From the NCBI GenBank assembly GCA_040384645.1, contig JAZKIX010000249.1, forward strand, positions 1-18,486: a stretch of 18,486 nt of DNA, in the 5' to 3' direction. The notes under the pieces are model-generated. The model ran no database searches and was not told where the DNA came from. It was given only the letters and a program-made list of their open reading frames with translations. A program made the translations under genes and the position numbers. Below, one piece after another: positions 7,451-14,966 of this stretch. Position 1 is the stretch's first letter; every line of letters begins with the position of its first letter. Origin of the DNA: JAZKIX01 sp040384645. Its GTDB lineage: Bacteria > Pseudomonadota > Gammaproteobacteria > Burkholderiales > Burkholderiaceae_D.

Positions 7451-8203
7451 ATGTCTGTAACAATGCGTGAAATGCTGGAAGCCGGCGTCCATTTTGGTCA
7501 CCAAACTCGTTTCTGGAACCCAAAAATGGCGCCGTTCATTTTTGGTCACCGCAACAAAATCCATATCGTTAATCTGGAAAAGACTCTTGGTATGTACCAA
7601 GAGGCGATGAAGTACATCCGCCAATTGTCCGCTAATCGCGGCACCATCATGTTGGTTGGTACCAAGCGTCAAGCGCGCGAAATTATCGCTGCTGAAGCGC
7701 AACGTGCTGGCGTTCCTTATGTGGACCAACGTTGGCTGGGCGGTATGTTGACCAATTTCAAAACAATCAAGACATCGATCAAACGCTTGAAGGAAATGGA
7801 AGCTTCGATTGAAGACGGTTCGGTTGAGAAGTTGAGTAAAAAAGAAGGGCTCATGTTCGAGCGCGAAATGATTAAGTTGCAAAAAGCAATCGGTGGTATC
7901 AAGGATATGGGCGGCGTTCCTGATGCAATTTTTGTGGTCGATGTCGGTTATCACAAAGGTGCTATTACTGAAGCAGCTAAATTGGGCATTCCTGTGATTG
8001 GTGTGGTTGATACCAATCACTCGCCAGAAGGCGTGACATATGTCATTCCCGGCAATGATGACTCGTCAAAGGCGATCATGTTGTATGCGCGCGGTGTGGC
8101 AGATGCAATTTTGGAAGGCCGTGCAAATGCCGTTAGCGAAATCGTTGAATTCGCTAAGAGCGCAGGTAATGATGAGTTCGTTGAGGTCAGCGAGCAAGTT
8201 TAA
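7451..8203 (+). CDS. rpsB: 30S ribosomal protein S2
   Basis: The 250-residue product opens with the S2 signature MSVTMREMLEAGVHFGHQTR and contains the other hallmarks: KMAPFIFGHRNKIHIVNLEK, PYVDQRWLGGMLTNFKT, and the C-terminal PDAIFVVDVGYHKGAITEA and GIPVIGVVDTNHSPEGVTYV segments. S2 binds late in 30S assembly near the platform and is needed for S1 binding. The Shine-Dalgarno GGAG (7442-7445) sits 5 bases before the ATG. It heads a run of plus-strand genes and is followed by a hairpin with a T-tract before tsf, the usual rpsB-tsf arrangement. Length is slightly above E. coli S2 (241). Confidence 0.98.
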   Translation: MSVTMREMLEAGVHFGHQTRFWNPKMAPFIFGHRNKIHIVNLEKTLGMYQEAMKYIRQLSANRGTIMLVGTKRQAREIIAAEAQRAGVPYVDQRWLGGMLTNFKTIKTSIKRLKEMEASIEDGSVEKLSKKEGLMFEREMIKLQKAIGGIKDMGGVPDAIFVVDVGYHKGAITEAAKLGIPVIGVVDTNHSPEGVTYVIPGNDDSSKAIMLYARGVADAILEGRANAVSEIVEFAKSAGNDEFVEVSEQV

Positions 8204-8230
8204 TTGCTTGGTCTGTTGCATCGGCTTTGA

Positions 8231-8262
8231 AGAGGGGTGGCGCTGGTTCGCCCCTTTTTTTT
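8231..8262 (+). terminator. Intrinsic terminator or attenuator between rpsB and tsf
   Basis: GGCG (8239-8242) pairs with CGCC (8249-8252) around CTGGTT. After a bulged T, the GGGG run pairs on with CCTT, and a run of eight T (8255-8262) follows. It probably lets only part of rpsB transcription reach tsf, as both genes share one promoter region. Confidence 0.75.
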
Positions 8263-8278
8263 GAATTTATTTTAATGA

Positions 8279-8295
8279 GGATGTTTTTGACATCC
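8279..8295 (+). repeat. Small hairpin in the tsf leader
   Basis: GGATGT (8279-8284) and ACATCC (8290-8295) form a perfect 6-base-pair stem with a TTTTG loop, ending 8 bases before the tsf Shine-Dalgarno AGGAG (8304-8308). It might be a 5' stabiliser of a processed or separately started tsf mRNA; nothing shows this directly. Confidence 0.35.
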
Positions 8296-8314
8296 ACACA
8301 GCTAGGAGAATCAC

Positions 8315-9226
8315 ATGGCCGCAATCACTGCAGCGATGGTAGGTGAATTACGCGCGAAGACTGACGCGCCAATGATGGAATGTAAAAAAGCGCTGACCGA
8401 GGCGGACGGCAATATGGAGAAGGCAGAAGATATCCTTCGCGTCAAGTTGGGTAGCAAGGCATCAAAAGCATCGTCGCGCATTACCGCCGAAGGCGTAGTG
8501 GCAACATATATTGTCGGCGGTGTTGGGGCTTTGGTTGAAGTTAACTGCGAAACGGACTTCGTTACGAAAAATGACGAATTTATCGCTTTGGCAAACGCAG
8601 TTGCCAAGCTAGTCGCAGAAAAAAATCCGGCCGATGTCGCGGCACTCTCTGCATTGCCACTTGATGGCAAGACTGTTGAGGAACAACGCGCCGCCTTGAT
8701 CGGTCGTATCGGTGAAAATATGTCGATCCGCCGTTTTACTCGTTTCGAAACAACGGCAAAATTGGCTTCATACCTGCATGGCACACGGATTGGCGTCATG
8801 GTTGAGTTTGATGCTGCGGACGAGCAAATTGGTAAAGATGTGGCAATGCACGTTGCTGCTATGAAGCCGGTTTCATTGTCGGTAGAGCAGGTTCCTGCTG
8901 AGTTGATTGAAAAAGAACGTTCGATCGCGGCGCTAAAGGCGGCAGAAGACGCTGCTAAAGCGCAAGCTGAAGGAAAAACACCGCAATCGGCAGAAATCGT
9001 TGCGAAGCGTGTGGATGGCTCTGTTCAAAAATACTTGAAGGAAGTTTCGCTGCTAAACCAGCCATTTGTAAAGAACGATAAGCAAACTGTCGAGCAAATG
9101 CTGAAGGCGGCGAATGCAAGTGTCAAATCGTTCACGATGTATGTTGTCGGAGAAGGGATAGAGAAGAAGCAAGATGACTTTGCGGCCGAGGTCGCGGCTC
9201 AGGTCGCGGCAGCAAAGCAGGCATAA
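8315..9226 (+). CDS. tsf: Translation elongation factor Ts
   Basis: The 303-residue protein begins with the EF-Ts N-terminal domain (MVGELRAKTDAPMMECKKAL, residues 8-27), related to UBA helices, and carries the EF-Tu-binding core motif VNCETDFVTKNDEF with TDFV at 80-83, exactly where E. coli EF-Ts has it. A second core subdomain and a C-terminal module (LLNQPFVKNDKQTVEQML) follow. EF-Ts exchanges GDP for GTP on EF-Tu. Shine-Dalgarno AGGAG (8304-8308) lies 6 bases before the ATG. Length is close to the usual ~283-310. It is closed by a strong terminator, so pyrH is likely transcribed from its own start as well. Confidence 0.98.
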   Translation: MAAITAAMVGELRAKTDAPMMECKKALTEADGNMEKAEDILRVKLGSKASKASSRITAEGVVATYIVGGVGALVEVNCETDFVTKNDEFIALANAVAKLVAEKNPADVAALSALPLDGKTVEEQRAALIGRIGENMSIRRFTRFETTAKLASYLHGTRIGVMVEFDAADEQIGKDVAMHVAAMKPVSLSVEQVPAELIEKERSIAALKAAEDAAKAQAEGKTPQSAEIVAKRVDGSVQKYLKEVSLLNQPFVKNDKQTVEQMLKAANASVKSFTMYVVGEGIEKKQDDFAAEVAAQVAAAKQA

Positions 9227-9238
9227 AATGAGTTGAAG

Positions 9239-9261
9239 CGGGCCGAAAGGCCCGTTTTTTT
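9239..9261 (+). terminator. Intrinsic terminator after tsf
   Basis: CGGGCC (9239-9244) and GGCCCG (9249-9254) form a perfect GC-rich stem capped by a GAAA tetraloop, directly followed by seven T (9255-9261). It begins 12 bases after the tsf stop, a textbook Rho-independent terminator that closes the rpsB-tsf unit. Confidence 0.92.
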
Positions 9262-9360
9262 AAACGCCATCGGTTTTGCTGAATTGAACATGTCGCGTTG
9301 CACGCCTTCGCAAATAGTCGGATGACTTGTTGTCTGATCAAGGCGAAAGAACGATTCGCA

Positions 9361-9369
9361 TGGGATAAT
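9361..9369 (+). promoter_or_regulatory. Possible extended -10 promoter for pyrH
   Basis: TGGGATAAT fits an extended -10 (TGn followed by GATAAT at 9364-9369), placing a start of transcription near 9376, about 48 bases before the pyrH ATG. No -35 is visible at 16-18 bases upstream. A promoter is expected here because of the strong terminator after tsf. Confidence 0.4.
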
Positions 9370-9423
9370 ATCAAAACCACAAGAGCGGCTCACCGAAACC
9401 GGATAAATCCAAGGAATCAGCCT

Positions 9424-10140
9424 ATGAAAAAACCAGCTTATAAACGCGTACTTCTGAAGCTCTCAGGTGAAGCTTTGATGGGAGATGATTCCTATGGAAT
9501 CAATCGCGCAACAATCGAGCGCATGGTGGCCGATGTCGCGGAAATTGCCAAGCTGGGTGTCGAATTGGCAATTGTGATTGGCGGCGGTAATATTTTTCGC
9601 GGTGTCGCCCCTGGGGCCCAAGGCATGGATCGCGCTACCGCCGACTATATGGGTATGCTTGCAACCGTGATGAATTCCCTTGCCTTGGCCGATGCAATGC
9701 GGCATGTCGGCGTCACAGCGCGCGTAATGTCGGCAATTAGTATTGAGCAAGTGGTCGAGCCTTATGTACGTCCCAAAGCCTTGCAGTATCTGGAAGAAGG
9801 AAAGGTTGTTGTCTTTGCTGCCGGTACTGGGAACCCTTTTTTTACGACCGATACGGCGGCCGCTTTACGTGGTTCTGAAATAAGTGCAGAAATCGTATTG
9901 AAGGCGACCAAGGTCGATGGAGTTTATACGGCAGATCCTAAGAAGGATGCGAATGCTGTTCGTTATTCCACCATTACGTTTGATGAGGCGATTTCTAAGC
10001 ATCTTCAGGTAATGGATGCGACTGCATTTGCCTTATGTCGTGACCAAAAATTGCCTATCAAAGTGTTTTCTATAGTCAAGCCGGGTGCATTATTGCGCGT
10101 GATTTTGGGTGAAGACGAAGGTACCTTGGTTCACGTTTAA
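9424..10140 (+). CDS. pyrH: UMP kinase
   Basis: The 238-residue protein is a bacterial UMP kinase of the amino-acid-kinase family, which makes UDP from UMP and ATP in pyrimidine synthesis. Seen motifs: KLSGEALMG (12-20), GGGNIFRG (53-60), the UMP-binding MDRATADYMGMLATVMNSLA (68-87), GTGNPFFTTDTAAALR (134-149) and KATKVDGVYTADPKK (160-174). The frame is open back to 9298, but the ATG at 9424 with Shine-Dalgarno AAGGAA (9411-9416) gives the normal N-terminus and length (E. coli 241). It lies 197 bases after tsf, behind a strong terminator, and 47 bases before frr. In E. coli the enzyme is a hexamer activated by GTP and inhibited by UTP; the same is assumed here. Confidence 0.97.
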   Translation: MKKPAYKRVLLKLSGEALMGDDSYGINRATIERMVADVAEIAKLGVELAIVIGGGNIFRGVAPGAQGMDRATADYMGMLATVMNSLALADAMRHVGVTARVMSAISIEQVVEPYVRPKALQYLEEGKVVVFAAGTGNPFFTTDTAAALRGSEISAEIVLKATKVDGVYTADPKKDANAVRYSTITFDEAISKHLQVMDATAFALCRDQKLPIKVFSIVKPGALLRVILGEDEGTLVHV

Positions 10141-10149
10141 TTTATTTTT

Positions 10150-10165
10150 TGCAGCCCTTGCTGCA
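10150..10165 (+). repeat. Short hairpin between pyrH and frr
   Basis: TGCAGC (10150-10155) and GCTGCA (10160-10165) pair perfectly around CCTT, shortly after the pyrH stop. The T-rich stretch precedes rather than follows it on the plus strand, so it is not a convincing intrinsic terminator and may only mark mRNA processing. Confidence 0.3.
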
Positions 10166-10187
10166 GCTATTTTCGCGGGAGAACAGC

Positions 10188-10748
10188 ATGACTATCGCTG
10201 ATGTAAAAAAAAGCACAGAACAAAGAATGAACAAGTCCATTGATACATTGAAAGCTGATTTGGCCAAAGTGCGAACTGGACGGGCTCATACCGGTATCTT
10301 GGATCATGTTCATGTTGAATATTATGGTAGCCCAACCCTTTTAACCCAAGTTGCGAACGTGACATTAATCGATGCCAGAACTATCGGCGTTCAACCATTT
10401 GAAAAGAAAATGGTGTCAACAGTTGAGAAAGCAATCCGTGATGCCGATCTTGGTTTAAACCCTTCAACCCAAGGTGACATGATCCGGGTTCCGACGCCGC
10501 CACTCACGGAAGAACGTCGTAAAGAGATGGTTAAGGTCGTGAAAGGTGAAGCGGAGGATGCAAAAATTGCAATTCGCAATATTCGTCGTGATGCTAATGA
10601 AGGATTAAAAAAACTGTTAAAGGATAAAGCATGCTCGGAAGATGACGAACGTCGTGCACAAGACGATGTTCAAAAACTTACGGACAAATTTGTAGCTGAT
10701 GTCGATAGATTAGTGGTGGACAAAGAGAAAGAAATCTTGACGGTTTGA
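10188..10748 (+). CDS. frr: Ribosome recycling factor
   Basis: The 186-residue product matches RRF in length (E. coli 185) and features: an N-terminal helix with STEQRMNKSIDTL, the KVRTGRAHTGILDHVHVEYYG segment entering domain II, the EKAIRDADLGLNPSTQGDMIRVPTPPLTEERR region, and the C-terminal helix pair with IRNIRRDANEGLKKLLK. RRF splits the post-termination 70S ribosome together with EF-G. The frame is open from 10149, but the ATG at 10188, behind a GGGAG Shine-Dalgarno (~10178-10182), gives the family N-terminus. The stop overlaps an alternative TTG start of uppS. The pyrH-frr-uppS order is conserved in many proteobacteria. Confidence 0.97.
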   Translation: MTIADVKKSTEQRMNKSIDTLKADLAKVRTGRAHTGILDHVHVEYYGSPTLLTQVANVTLIDARTIGVQPFEKKMVSTVEKAIRDADLGLNPSTQGDMIRVPTPPLTEERRKEMVKVVKGEAEDAKIAIRNIRRDANEGLKKLLKDKACSEDDERRAQDDVQKLTDKFVADVDRLVVDKEKEILTV

Positions 10749-10789
10749 TTTCATTTAAAAAAATTCTCATTGACCGTTTTTGGCTTTCC

Positions 10790-11548
10790 ATGATCCATTT
10801 CAGCTCTACCGAAGCAGTGCCGGACATTGCACTTGTTCCTCGCCATGTGGCAATTATTATGGACGGCAATGGCCGTTGGGCAACCCGCCGTTTCTTGCCA
10901 CGCGTTGCCGGCCACGTTAAAGGCGTCGAGGCCGTGCGCGGCGTGGTTGAAGCATGCGTTTTGCGCGGTGTGGAATATTTGACGATATTTGCATTCAGTT
11001 CTGAAAACTGGCGTCGCCCTGAAGATGAAGTGTCTCTATTGATGCGCTTATTCGTAACAGCGTTGGAGCGCGAAGTGGCGAAAATGCATGCGAACAATAT
11101 CCGCCTCAAAATTGTGGGCGACCTAAGCCGGTTCGATCAAAAATTGCAAGGTATGATGGCCAATGCCGAAAGAAAAACAGCAAACAATGAACGTTTGACC
11201 GTAACTATTTGCGCAAATTACGGTGGGCGTTGGGACATCATGCAAGCGATCAATAAAATGCTTGCGATACATCCCGGTCAAACGTCTTTTTCTGAGGCAG
11301 AACTAGCGCCTCATTTGGCAATGGCTTATGCGCCGGAGCCAGATTTATTCATCCGAACCGGTGGCGAAGAGCGCATTTCCAATTTTCTGTTATGGCAATT
11401 AGCTTATACCGAATTGTTTTTTACAGAGACTTACTGGCCGGATTTCGACGCTCAGTCATTAGATACCGCAATTGCGTCATATCAGCAGCGCGAGCGCCGT
11501 TTTGGCCGTACCAGCGCTCAGCTTATTGAAAGTAAAAAGGCTTCCTAA
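10790..11548 (+). CDS. uppS: Undecaprenyl diphosphate synthase (cis-prenyltransferase)
   Basis: The enzyme condenses eight isopentenyl diphosphates onto farnesyl diphosphate to make the C55 lipid carrier for peptidoglycan and O-antigen. The substrate-binding signature VAIIMDGNGRWATRR has the catalytic Asp at residue 25. Further motifs are GHVKGVEAVR, TIFAFSSENWRRP, CANYGGRWDI and the C-terminal PDLFIRTGGEERISNFLLWQ, ending near FFTETYWPDF. The ATG at 10790 gives 252 residues, matching the usual ~250; a TTG at 10745 that overlaps the frr stop would add 15 residues. Neither has a strong Shine-Dalgarno, so the start is likely but not certain. The stop overlaps the cdsA start (TAATG), suggesting coupled translation. 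Substrate supply depends on Dxr encoded two genes downstream. Confidence 0.95.
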   Translation: MIHFSSTEAVPDIALVPRHVAIIMDGNGRWATRRFLPRVAGHVKGVEAVRGVVEACVLRGVEYLTIFAFSSENWRRPEDEVSLLMRLFVTALEREVAKMHANNIRLKIVGDLSRFDQKLQGMMANAERKTANNERLTVTICANYGGRWDIMQAINKMLAIHPGQTSFSEAELAPHLAMAYAPEPDLFIRTGGEERISNFLLWQLAYTELFFTETYWPDFDAQSLDTAIASYQQRERRFGRTSAQLIESKKAS

Positions 11549-12372
11549 TGCTGAAAACGCGTGTCATTACGGCATTGCTTCTGTTGACAGTATTGTTGCC
11601 GGTGCTTTTTTTTCATTCGCTGCCAGCTTTTGCCGTCGTCACGCTTCTATTTTTTGCCGCTGCAATTTGGGAGAGTTTTCGTCTCTTTCGAACAAGATAT
11701 CCTATCGCTGCTGCGATTTTATGGTGCATTGTCTTCGGGTATTTAGCATATATTGGGCACATTCAAAATAGTCCATTGTTGTTCGCTCTATCGGTGGCGA
11801 TTTGGATTTTCCGCTTAATACCTTCTCTTGCAATTGGCTTGCCCCATTTTAATGGTATTGGTAATCGGTTCTTGAATGGCGTTTATGCGATTTCGATTCT
11901 CGCGTGTTTTACAGCAATGAAAGTTTTATTTGATCATTCTTCGCTCTATCTATTATCTGTGATGATGGTCGTTTGGGTTGCGGACATTGGGGCTTATTTT
12001 GCGGGTAAAACTTTCGGGAAACATAAGCTTGCCCCTTCTATTTCTCCCGGCAAGTCTTGGGAGGGTGCAGTCGGCGGCTGGTTTTTCGTAATGGTTTTCG
12101 CGTCAGCATCTACTTTTGCCCCTAGCCTGGCTGATACTTTTGCCGCGCAGCTGCTGGCTAAACTTGGATGGTTGGGCTTCATAGGCATAATGACATTAAT
12201 GGTTGCCGCAAGCGTTGTCGGAGATCTATTTGAGTCCCAATTGAAACGCCGTGCTGAAATGAAAGACAGTAGTACTTTGTTGCCTGGACACGGTGGCGTC
12301 CTAGATCGAATTGATGCGCTGATTCCAAGCTTGCCTTTGGCGGCGCTTTTGACTTTTTGGCTTTGGGGTTAA
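11548..12372 (+). CDS. cdsA: Phosphatidate cytidylyltransferase (CDP-diacylglycerol synthase)
   Basis: The 274-residue integral membrane protein makes CDP-diacylglycerol from CTP and phosphatidate, the branch point of phospholipid synthesis. It has six or more hydrophobic segments, the conserved VADIGAYFAGKTFGKHKLAP and SPGKSWEGAVGG loops, and the family signature SQLKRRAEMKDSSTLLPGHG starting at Ser230 and running on to GVLDR at about 254. Its ATG overlaps the uppS stop by one base. The dxr ATG follows 5 bases after its stop, so uppS, cdsA and dxr look like a tightly coupled run. Length is close to E. coli CdsA (285). Confidence 0.96.
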   Translation: MLKTRVITALLLLTVLLPVLFFHSLPAFAVVTLLFFAAAIWESFRLFRTRYPIAAAILWCIVFGYLAYIGHIQNSPLLFALSVAIWIFRLIPSLAIGLPHFNGIGNRFLNGVYAISILACFTAMKVLFDHSSLYLLSVMMVVWVADIGAYFAGKTFGKHKLAPSISPGKSWEGAVGGWFFVMVFASASTFAPSLADTFAAQLLAKLGWLGFIGIMTLMVAASVVGDLFESQLKRRAEMKDSSTLLPGHGGVLDRIDALIPSLPLAALLTFWLWG

Positions 12373-12377
12373 GTGGC

Positions 12378-13550
12378 ATGCAGCGAATTACTATTCTTGG
12401 TGCTACCGGTTCAATTGGTCAGTCAACGCTTGACGTTTTGGCTCGGCACCCAGAACGATATAAGGTTTATGCGCTGACAGCGGAAAGTCGAATTGAAGAG
12501 CTGGCTACCCAGTGTGAACGCTTTCAACCTGAGGTGGCGGTTGTAGGCTCTTCCGAGTCAGCACAAAGACTTACACGTCTTTTGAAAGTCCTAGGGGTAA
12601 ATACAGTCGTTGAATATGGCTCCTCGGCGCTTTGTGCGGTAGCAAGTGCAGTGCAATGCGACATGGTGATGGCCGCTATCGTCGGAGCTGCTGGGTTAGC
12701 GCCAACAATTGCAGCCGCAAACGCTGGTAAGAAAATTTTGCTGGCGAATAAAGAGGCACTTGTAATGTCAGGGCAGTTGTTTATTGACGCAGTCAATGCA
12801 AATGGCGCGACGCTTTTGCCTATCGATAGTGAACATAATGCTATTTTTCAATGTTTGCCTCGGGATTATGCATGTTCGTCGGCAAAACATGGCATTGAAA
12901 AAATTTTGTTGACTGCTTCTGGCGGACCTTTTTTATCTCGCTCTGTAGATACTTTGGAAAACGTTACGCCCGCTGAGGCAGTCGCGCATCCAAATTGGGT
13001 CATGGGGCGCAAAATTTCTGTCGATTCCGCCACCATGATGAACAAGGGACTGGAAGTGATAGAAGCGCACTGGTTATTTGGCGTTGCTATAGATCGAATC
13101 GAGGTCGTGATCCACCCACAAAGCGTGATTCATTCGATGGTGTCTTATATCGATGGATCTGTGATTGCTCAACTTGGCAATCCTGATATGCGCACACCCA
13201 TTGCCCATGCACTTGCATATCCCGAGCGGCTGAGTTCTGGCGTCGCACAGCTTGATTTGACCCAGATCGCGAAACTTACCTTTGAAGCCCCCGATTTCAA
13301 AAGATTCCCTTGCCTTTCTCTGGCTTTCCATTCCTTGCGCGCTGGCGGATCGGCGCCAGCCATATTGAATGCAGCAAATGAAATTGCGGTGCAAGCTTTT
13401 TTAAGCGGAAAAATAGGTTTCCGCATGATCAATCAAGTGATTGAACGCGTTATGGAAAACACGTCTCATCACATAGTCGACTGTATCGACGATTTGATGG
13501 GACAGGATCGCCGCGCTCGCGAATTAGCTAATTCGTACATTCAATCATGA
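12378..13550 (+). CDS. dxr: 1-deoxy-D-xylulose 5-phosphate reductoisomerase
   Basis: The 390-residue enzyme (E. coli 398) converts DXP to 2-C-methyl-D-erythritol 4-phosphate with NADPH and a divalent metal, the committed step of the MEP isoprenoid pathway. Visible motifs: the NADPH-binding GATGSIGQST (8-17), LLANKEALV with Lys125, PIDSEHNA with metal ligands Asp150 and Glu152, ASGGPFL (180-186), the AHPNW loop with His204, and SVDSATMMNKGLE with Glu226. The frame extends to 12357 inside cdsA, but the ATG at 12378 gives the standard MQRITILG N-terminus. Its stop overlaps the rseP start in ATGA. It feeds the isoprenoid precursors used by UppS encoded upstream. This is the target class of fosmidomycin. 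Confidence 0.97.
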   Translation: MQRITILGATGSIGQSTLDVLARHPERYKVYALTAESRIEELATQCERFQPEVAVVGSSESAQRLTRLLKVLGVNTVVEYGSSALCAVASAVQCDMVMAAIVGAAGLAPTIAAANAGKKILLANKEALVMSGQLFIDAVNANGATLLPIDSEHNAIFQCLPRDYACSSAKHGIEKILLTASGGPFLSRSVDTLENVTPAEAVAHPNWVMGRKISVDSATMMNKGLEVIEAHWLFGVAIDRIEVVIHPQSVIHSMVSYIDGSVIAQLGNPDMRTPIAHALAYPERLSSGVAQLDLTQIAKLTFEAPDFKRFPCLSLAFHSLRAGGSAPAILNAANEIAVQAFLSGKIGFRMINQVIERVMENTSHHIVDCIDDLMGQDRRARELANSYIQS

Positions 13551-14902
13551 TTGTCCTTCAATATGTTTTGCCGTTTTTGGTCGTGCTCGGCACCCTGATC
13601 ATTTTTCATGAGTTAGGTCACTATTGGGTCGCACGCTGGTGCGGCGTGAAGGTACTGCGTTTTTCAGTAGGAATGGGGAAAGTGATTTTCTCGCGCCGTA
13701 TTGGACCGGATCAGACAGAGTGGGTAATTTCAATTTTGCCGCTCGGCGGTTACGTAAAAATGCTCGATGCTCGGGAACAAAAAATGGAGCAACTTTCACC
13801 TGAGGATGTTGGGCGCGAATTTACAGGGAAAAACGTCTGGCGTCGCATTGCCATTGTTGCAGCGGGTCCGATAGCCAATTTTTTGCTCGCTATAGCGATC
13901 TTCGCAGGACTGTATCACTATGGAATGCCTGAACCAGTGGCGAAAATCCGCACCGTCGCCGAAAGCACTGTAGCTTTCAAAGCAGGATTGCGTGGTGGCG
14001 AAATTATTGCCGCGGTCAACGGCGACAGCGTTGAGACTTGGACTGAATTGCACTGGAAAGTCATGCGGGCAGTGATTGATAAATTGCCGGTTCGCATCGA
14101 TGTGCGGCGCGAGAATCAGTCGCTTGAATCAATGTTTGTACCGACTGAGCAGCTTTCAACAAAGGATTTGGAGCAAGACTTTTTAGGGAAGCTAGGGCTG
14201 TCGTTAGCCCGGCCAATTGTAAAGTTGGGCGCGATTTTGCCTGGACCTGCTCTAGCTGCTGGGTTGCAAGCGGGTGATCAGATCGTCGCGGTTGACGGTA
14301 ATCCTGTTATTGATGATGTCGCTTTTATCGAGACGATCAGTAATGCGCCTGGTAAGTCATTAGAGTTGACCGTTTTGCGTGGCGATAGCAGTCAATCTAC
14401 TCTACGCTTGTCAGTTGTTCCGAGTGCAATGGAAGTGAATGGAAAAACAGTAGGGAAAATCCATGTAAAGGTTGCACCGTTACCCGAAATGATTGTTGTG
14501 AAAAATTCGTTTCTGACCTCACTCCGAAAAGCGGTATTCCGAACTTGGGAGTCATGTGTTTTTACTCTCAAAATTTTAGGGAAGATGATTATTGGCGAAG
14601 CTTCATTAAAAAATATTAGTGGACCAATCACAATTGCAGAATATGCCGGCCAATCTGCCCGCATTGGCGGTATCGCTTTTCTCACCTTAATTGCTTCAGT
14701 CAGCATTGGACTCGGAGTAATGAACTTACTGCCTATTCCAGTTTTAGACGGGGGGCTTTTGCTGTATTATTCGCTGGAAGTTTTGACCGGGCGTCCGGTT
14801 TCCGAGCGTTTCGCAGAAATTGCCCAACGTGCTGGCGTAGGTATACTAATGACCTTGATGGCAGTGGCAATTTTCAATGACATCCTTCGGCTTATCTCCT
14901 GA
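13547..14902 (+). CDS. rseP: Site-2 zinc metalloprotease RseP (regulator of sigma-E)
   Basis: The 451-residue inner-membrane protease (E. coli 450) cuts the transmembrane segment of anti-sigma factor RseA after DegS, releasing sigma-E, and also clears signal-peptide remnants. The zinc site HELGH is at 21-25 in the first membrane segment, with the third ligand in MNLLPIPVLDGG (Asp401). Two periplasmic PDZ domains lie between, at about 125-200 (GLRGGEIIAAVNGD) and 225-300 (GLQAGDQIVAVDGNPV), and the GxGRxG-like ILPLGGYVKMLD segment (63-74) is present. Hydrophobic segments near 105-122, 375-400 and 430-447 complete the topology. Its start overlaps the dxr stop by four bases. It stands directly before bamA, linking envelope-stress signalling with outer-membrane assembly. 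Confidence 0.96.
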   Translation: MIVLQYVLPFLVVLGTLIIFHELGHYWVARWCGVKVLRFSVGMGKVIFSRRIGPDQTEWVISILPLGGYVKMLDAREQKMEQLSPEDVGREFTGKNVWRRIAIVAAGPIANFLLAIAIFAGLYHYGMPEPVAKIRTVAESTVAFKAGLRGGEIIAAVNGDSVETWTELHWKVMRAVIDKLPVRIDVRRENQSLESMFVPTEQLSTKDLEQDFLGKLGLSLARPIVKLGAILPGPALAAGLQAGDQIVAVDGNPVIDDVAFIETISNAPGKSLELTVLRGDSSQSTLRLSVVPSAMEVNGKTVGKIHVKVAPLPEMIVVKNSFLTSLRKAVFRTWESCVFTLKILGKMIIGEASLKNISGPITIAEYAGQSARIGGIAFLTLIASVSIGLGVMNLLPIPVLDGGLLLYYSLEVLTGRPVSERFAEIAQRAGVGILMTLMAVAIFNDILRLIS

Positions 14903-14966
14903 TTTTTTGATGACTTTGCCATATGGCATTCGTTTCAAAAGACTTTAATAAAACCATTCATAGCCC

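Noticed and set aside
7259..8020. A 253-codon minus-strand open frame antisense to rpsB and its leader
   Set aside because: It lies wholly across a certain ribosomal protein gene and its leader, has no recognisable domain or signal, and its length follows from the codon bias of rpsB.
9298..9423. Upstream extension of pyrH to 9298
   Set aside because: The added residues do not belong to the UMP kinase family, and a good Shine-Dalgarno precedes the ATG at 9424.
10745..10789. TTG start for uppS overlapping the frr stop
   Set aside because: The ATG at 10790 gives the usual family length; TTG remains possible because neither start has a clear Shine-Dalgarno.
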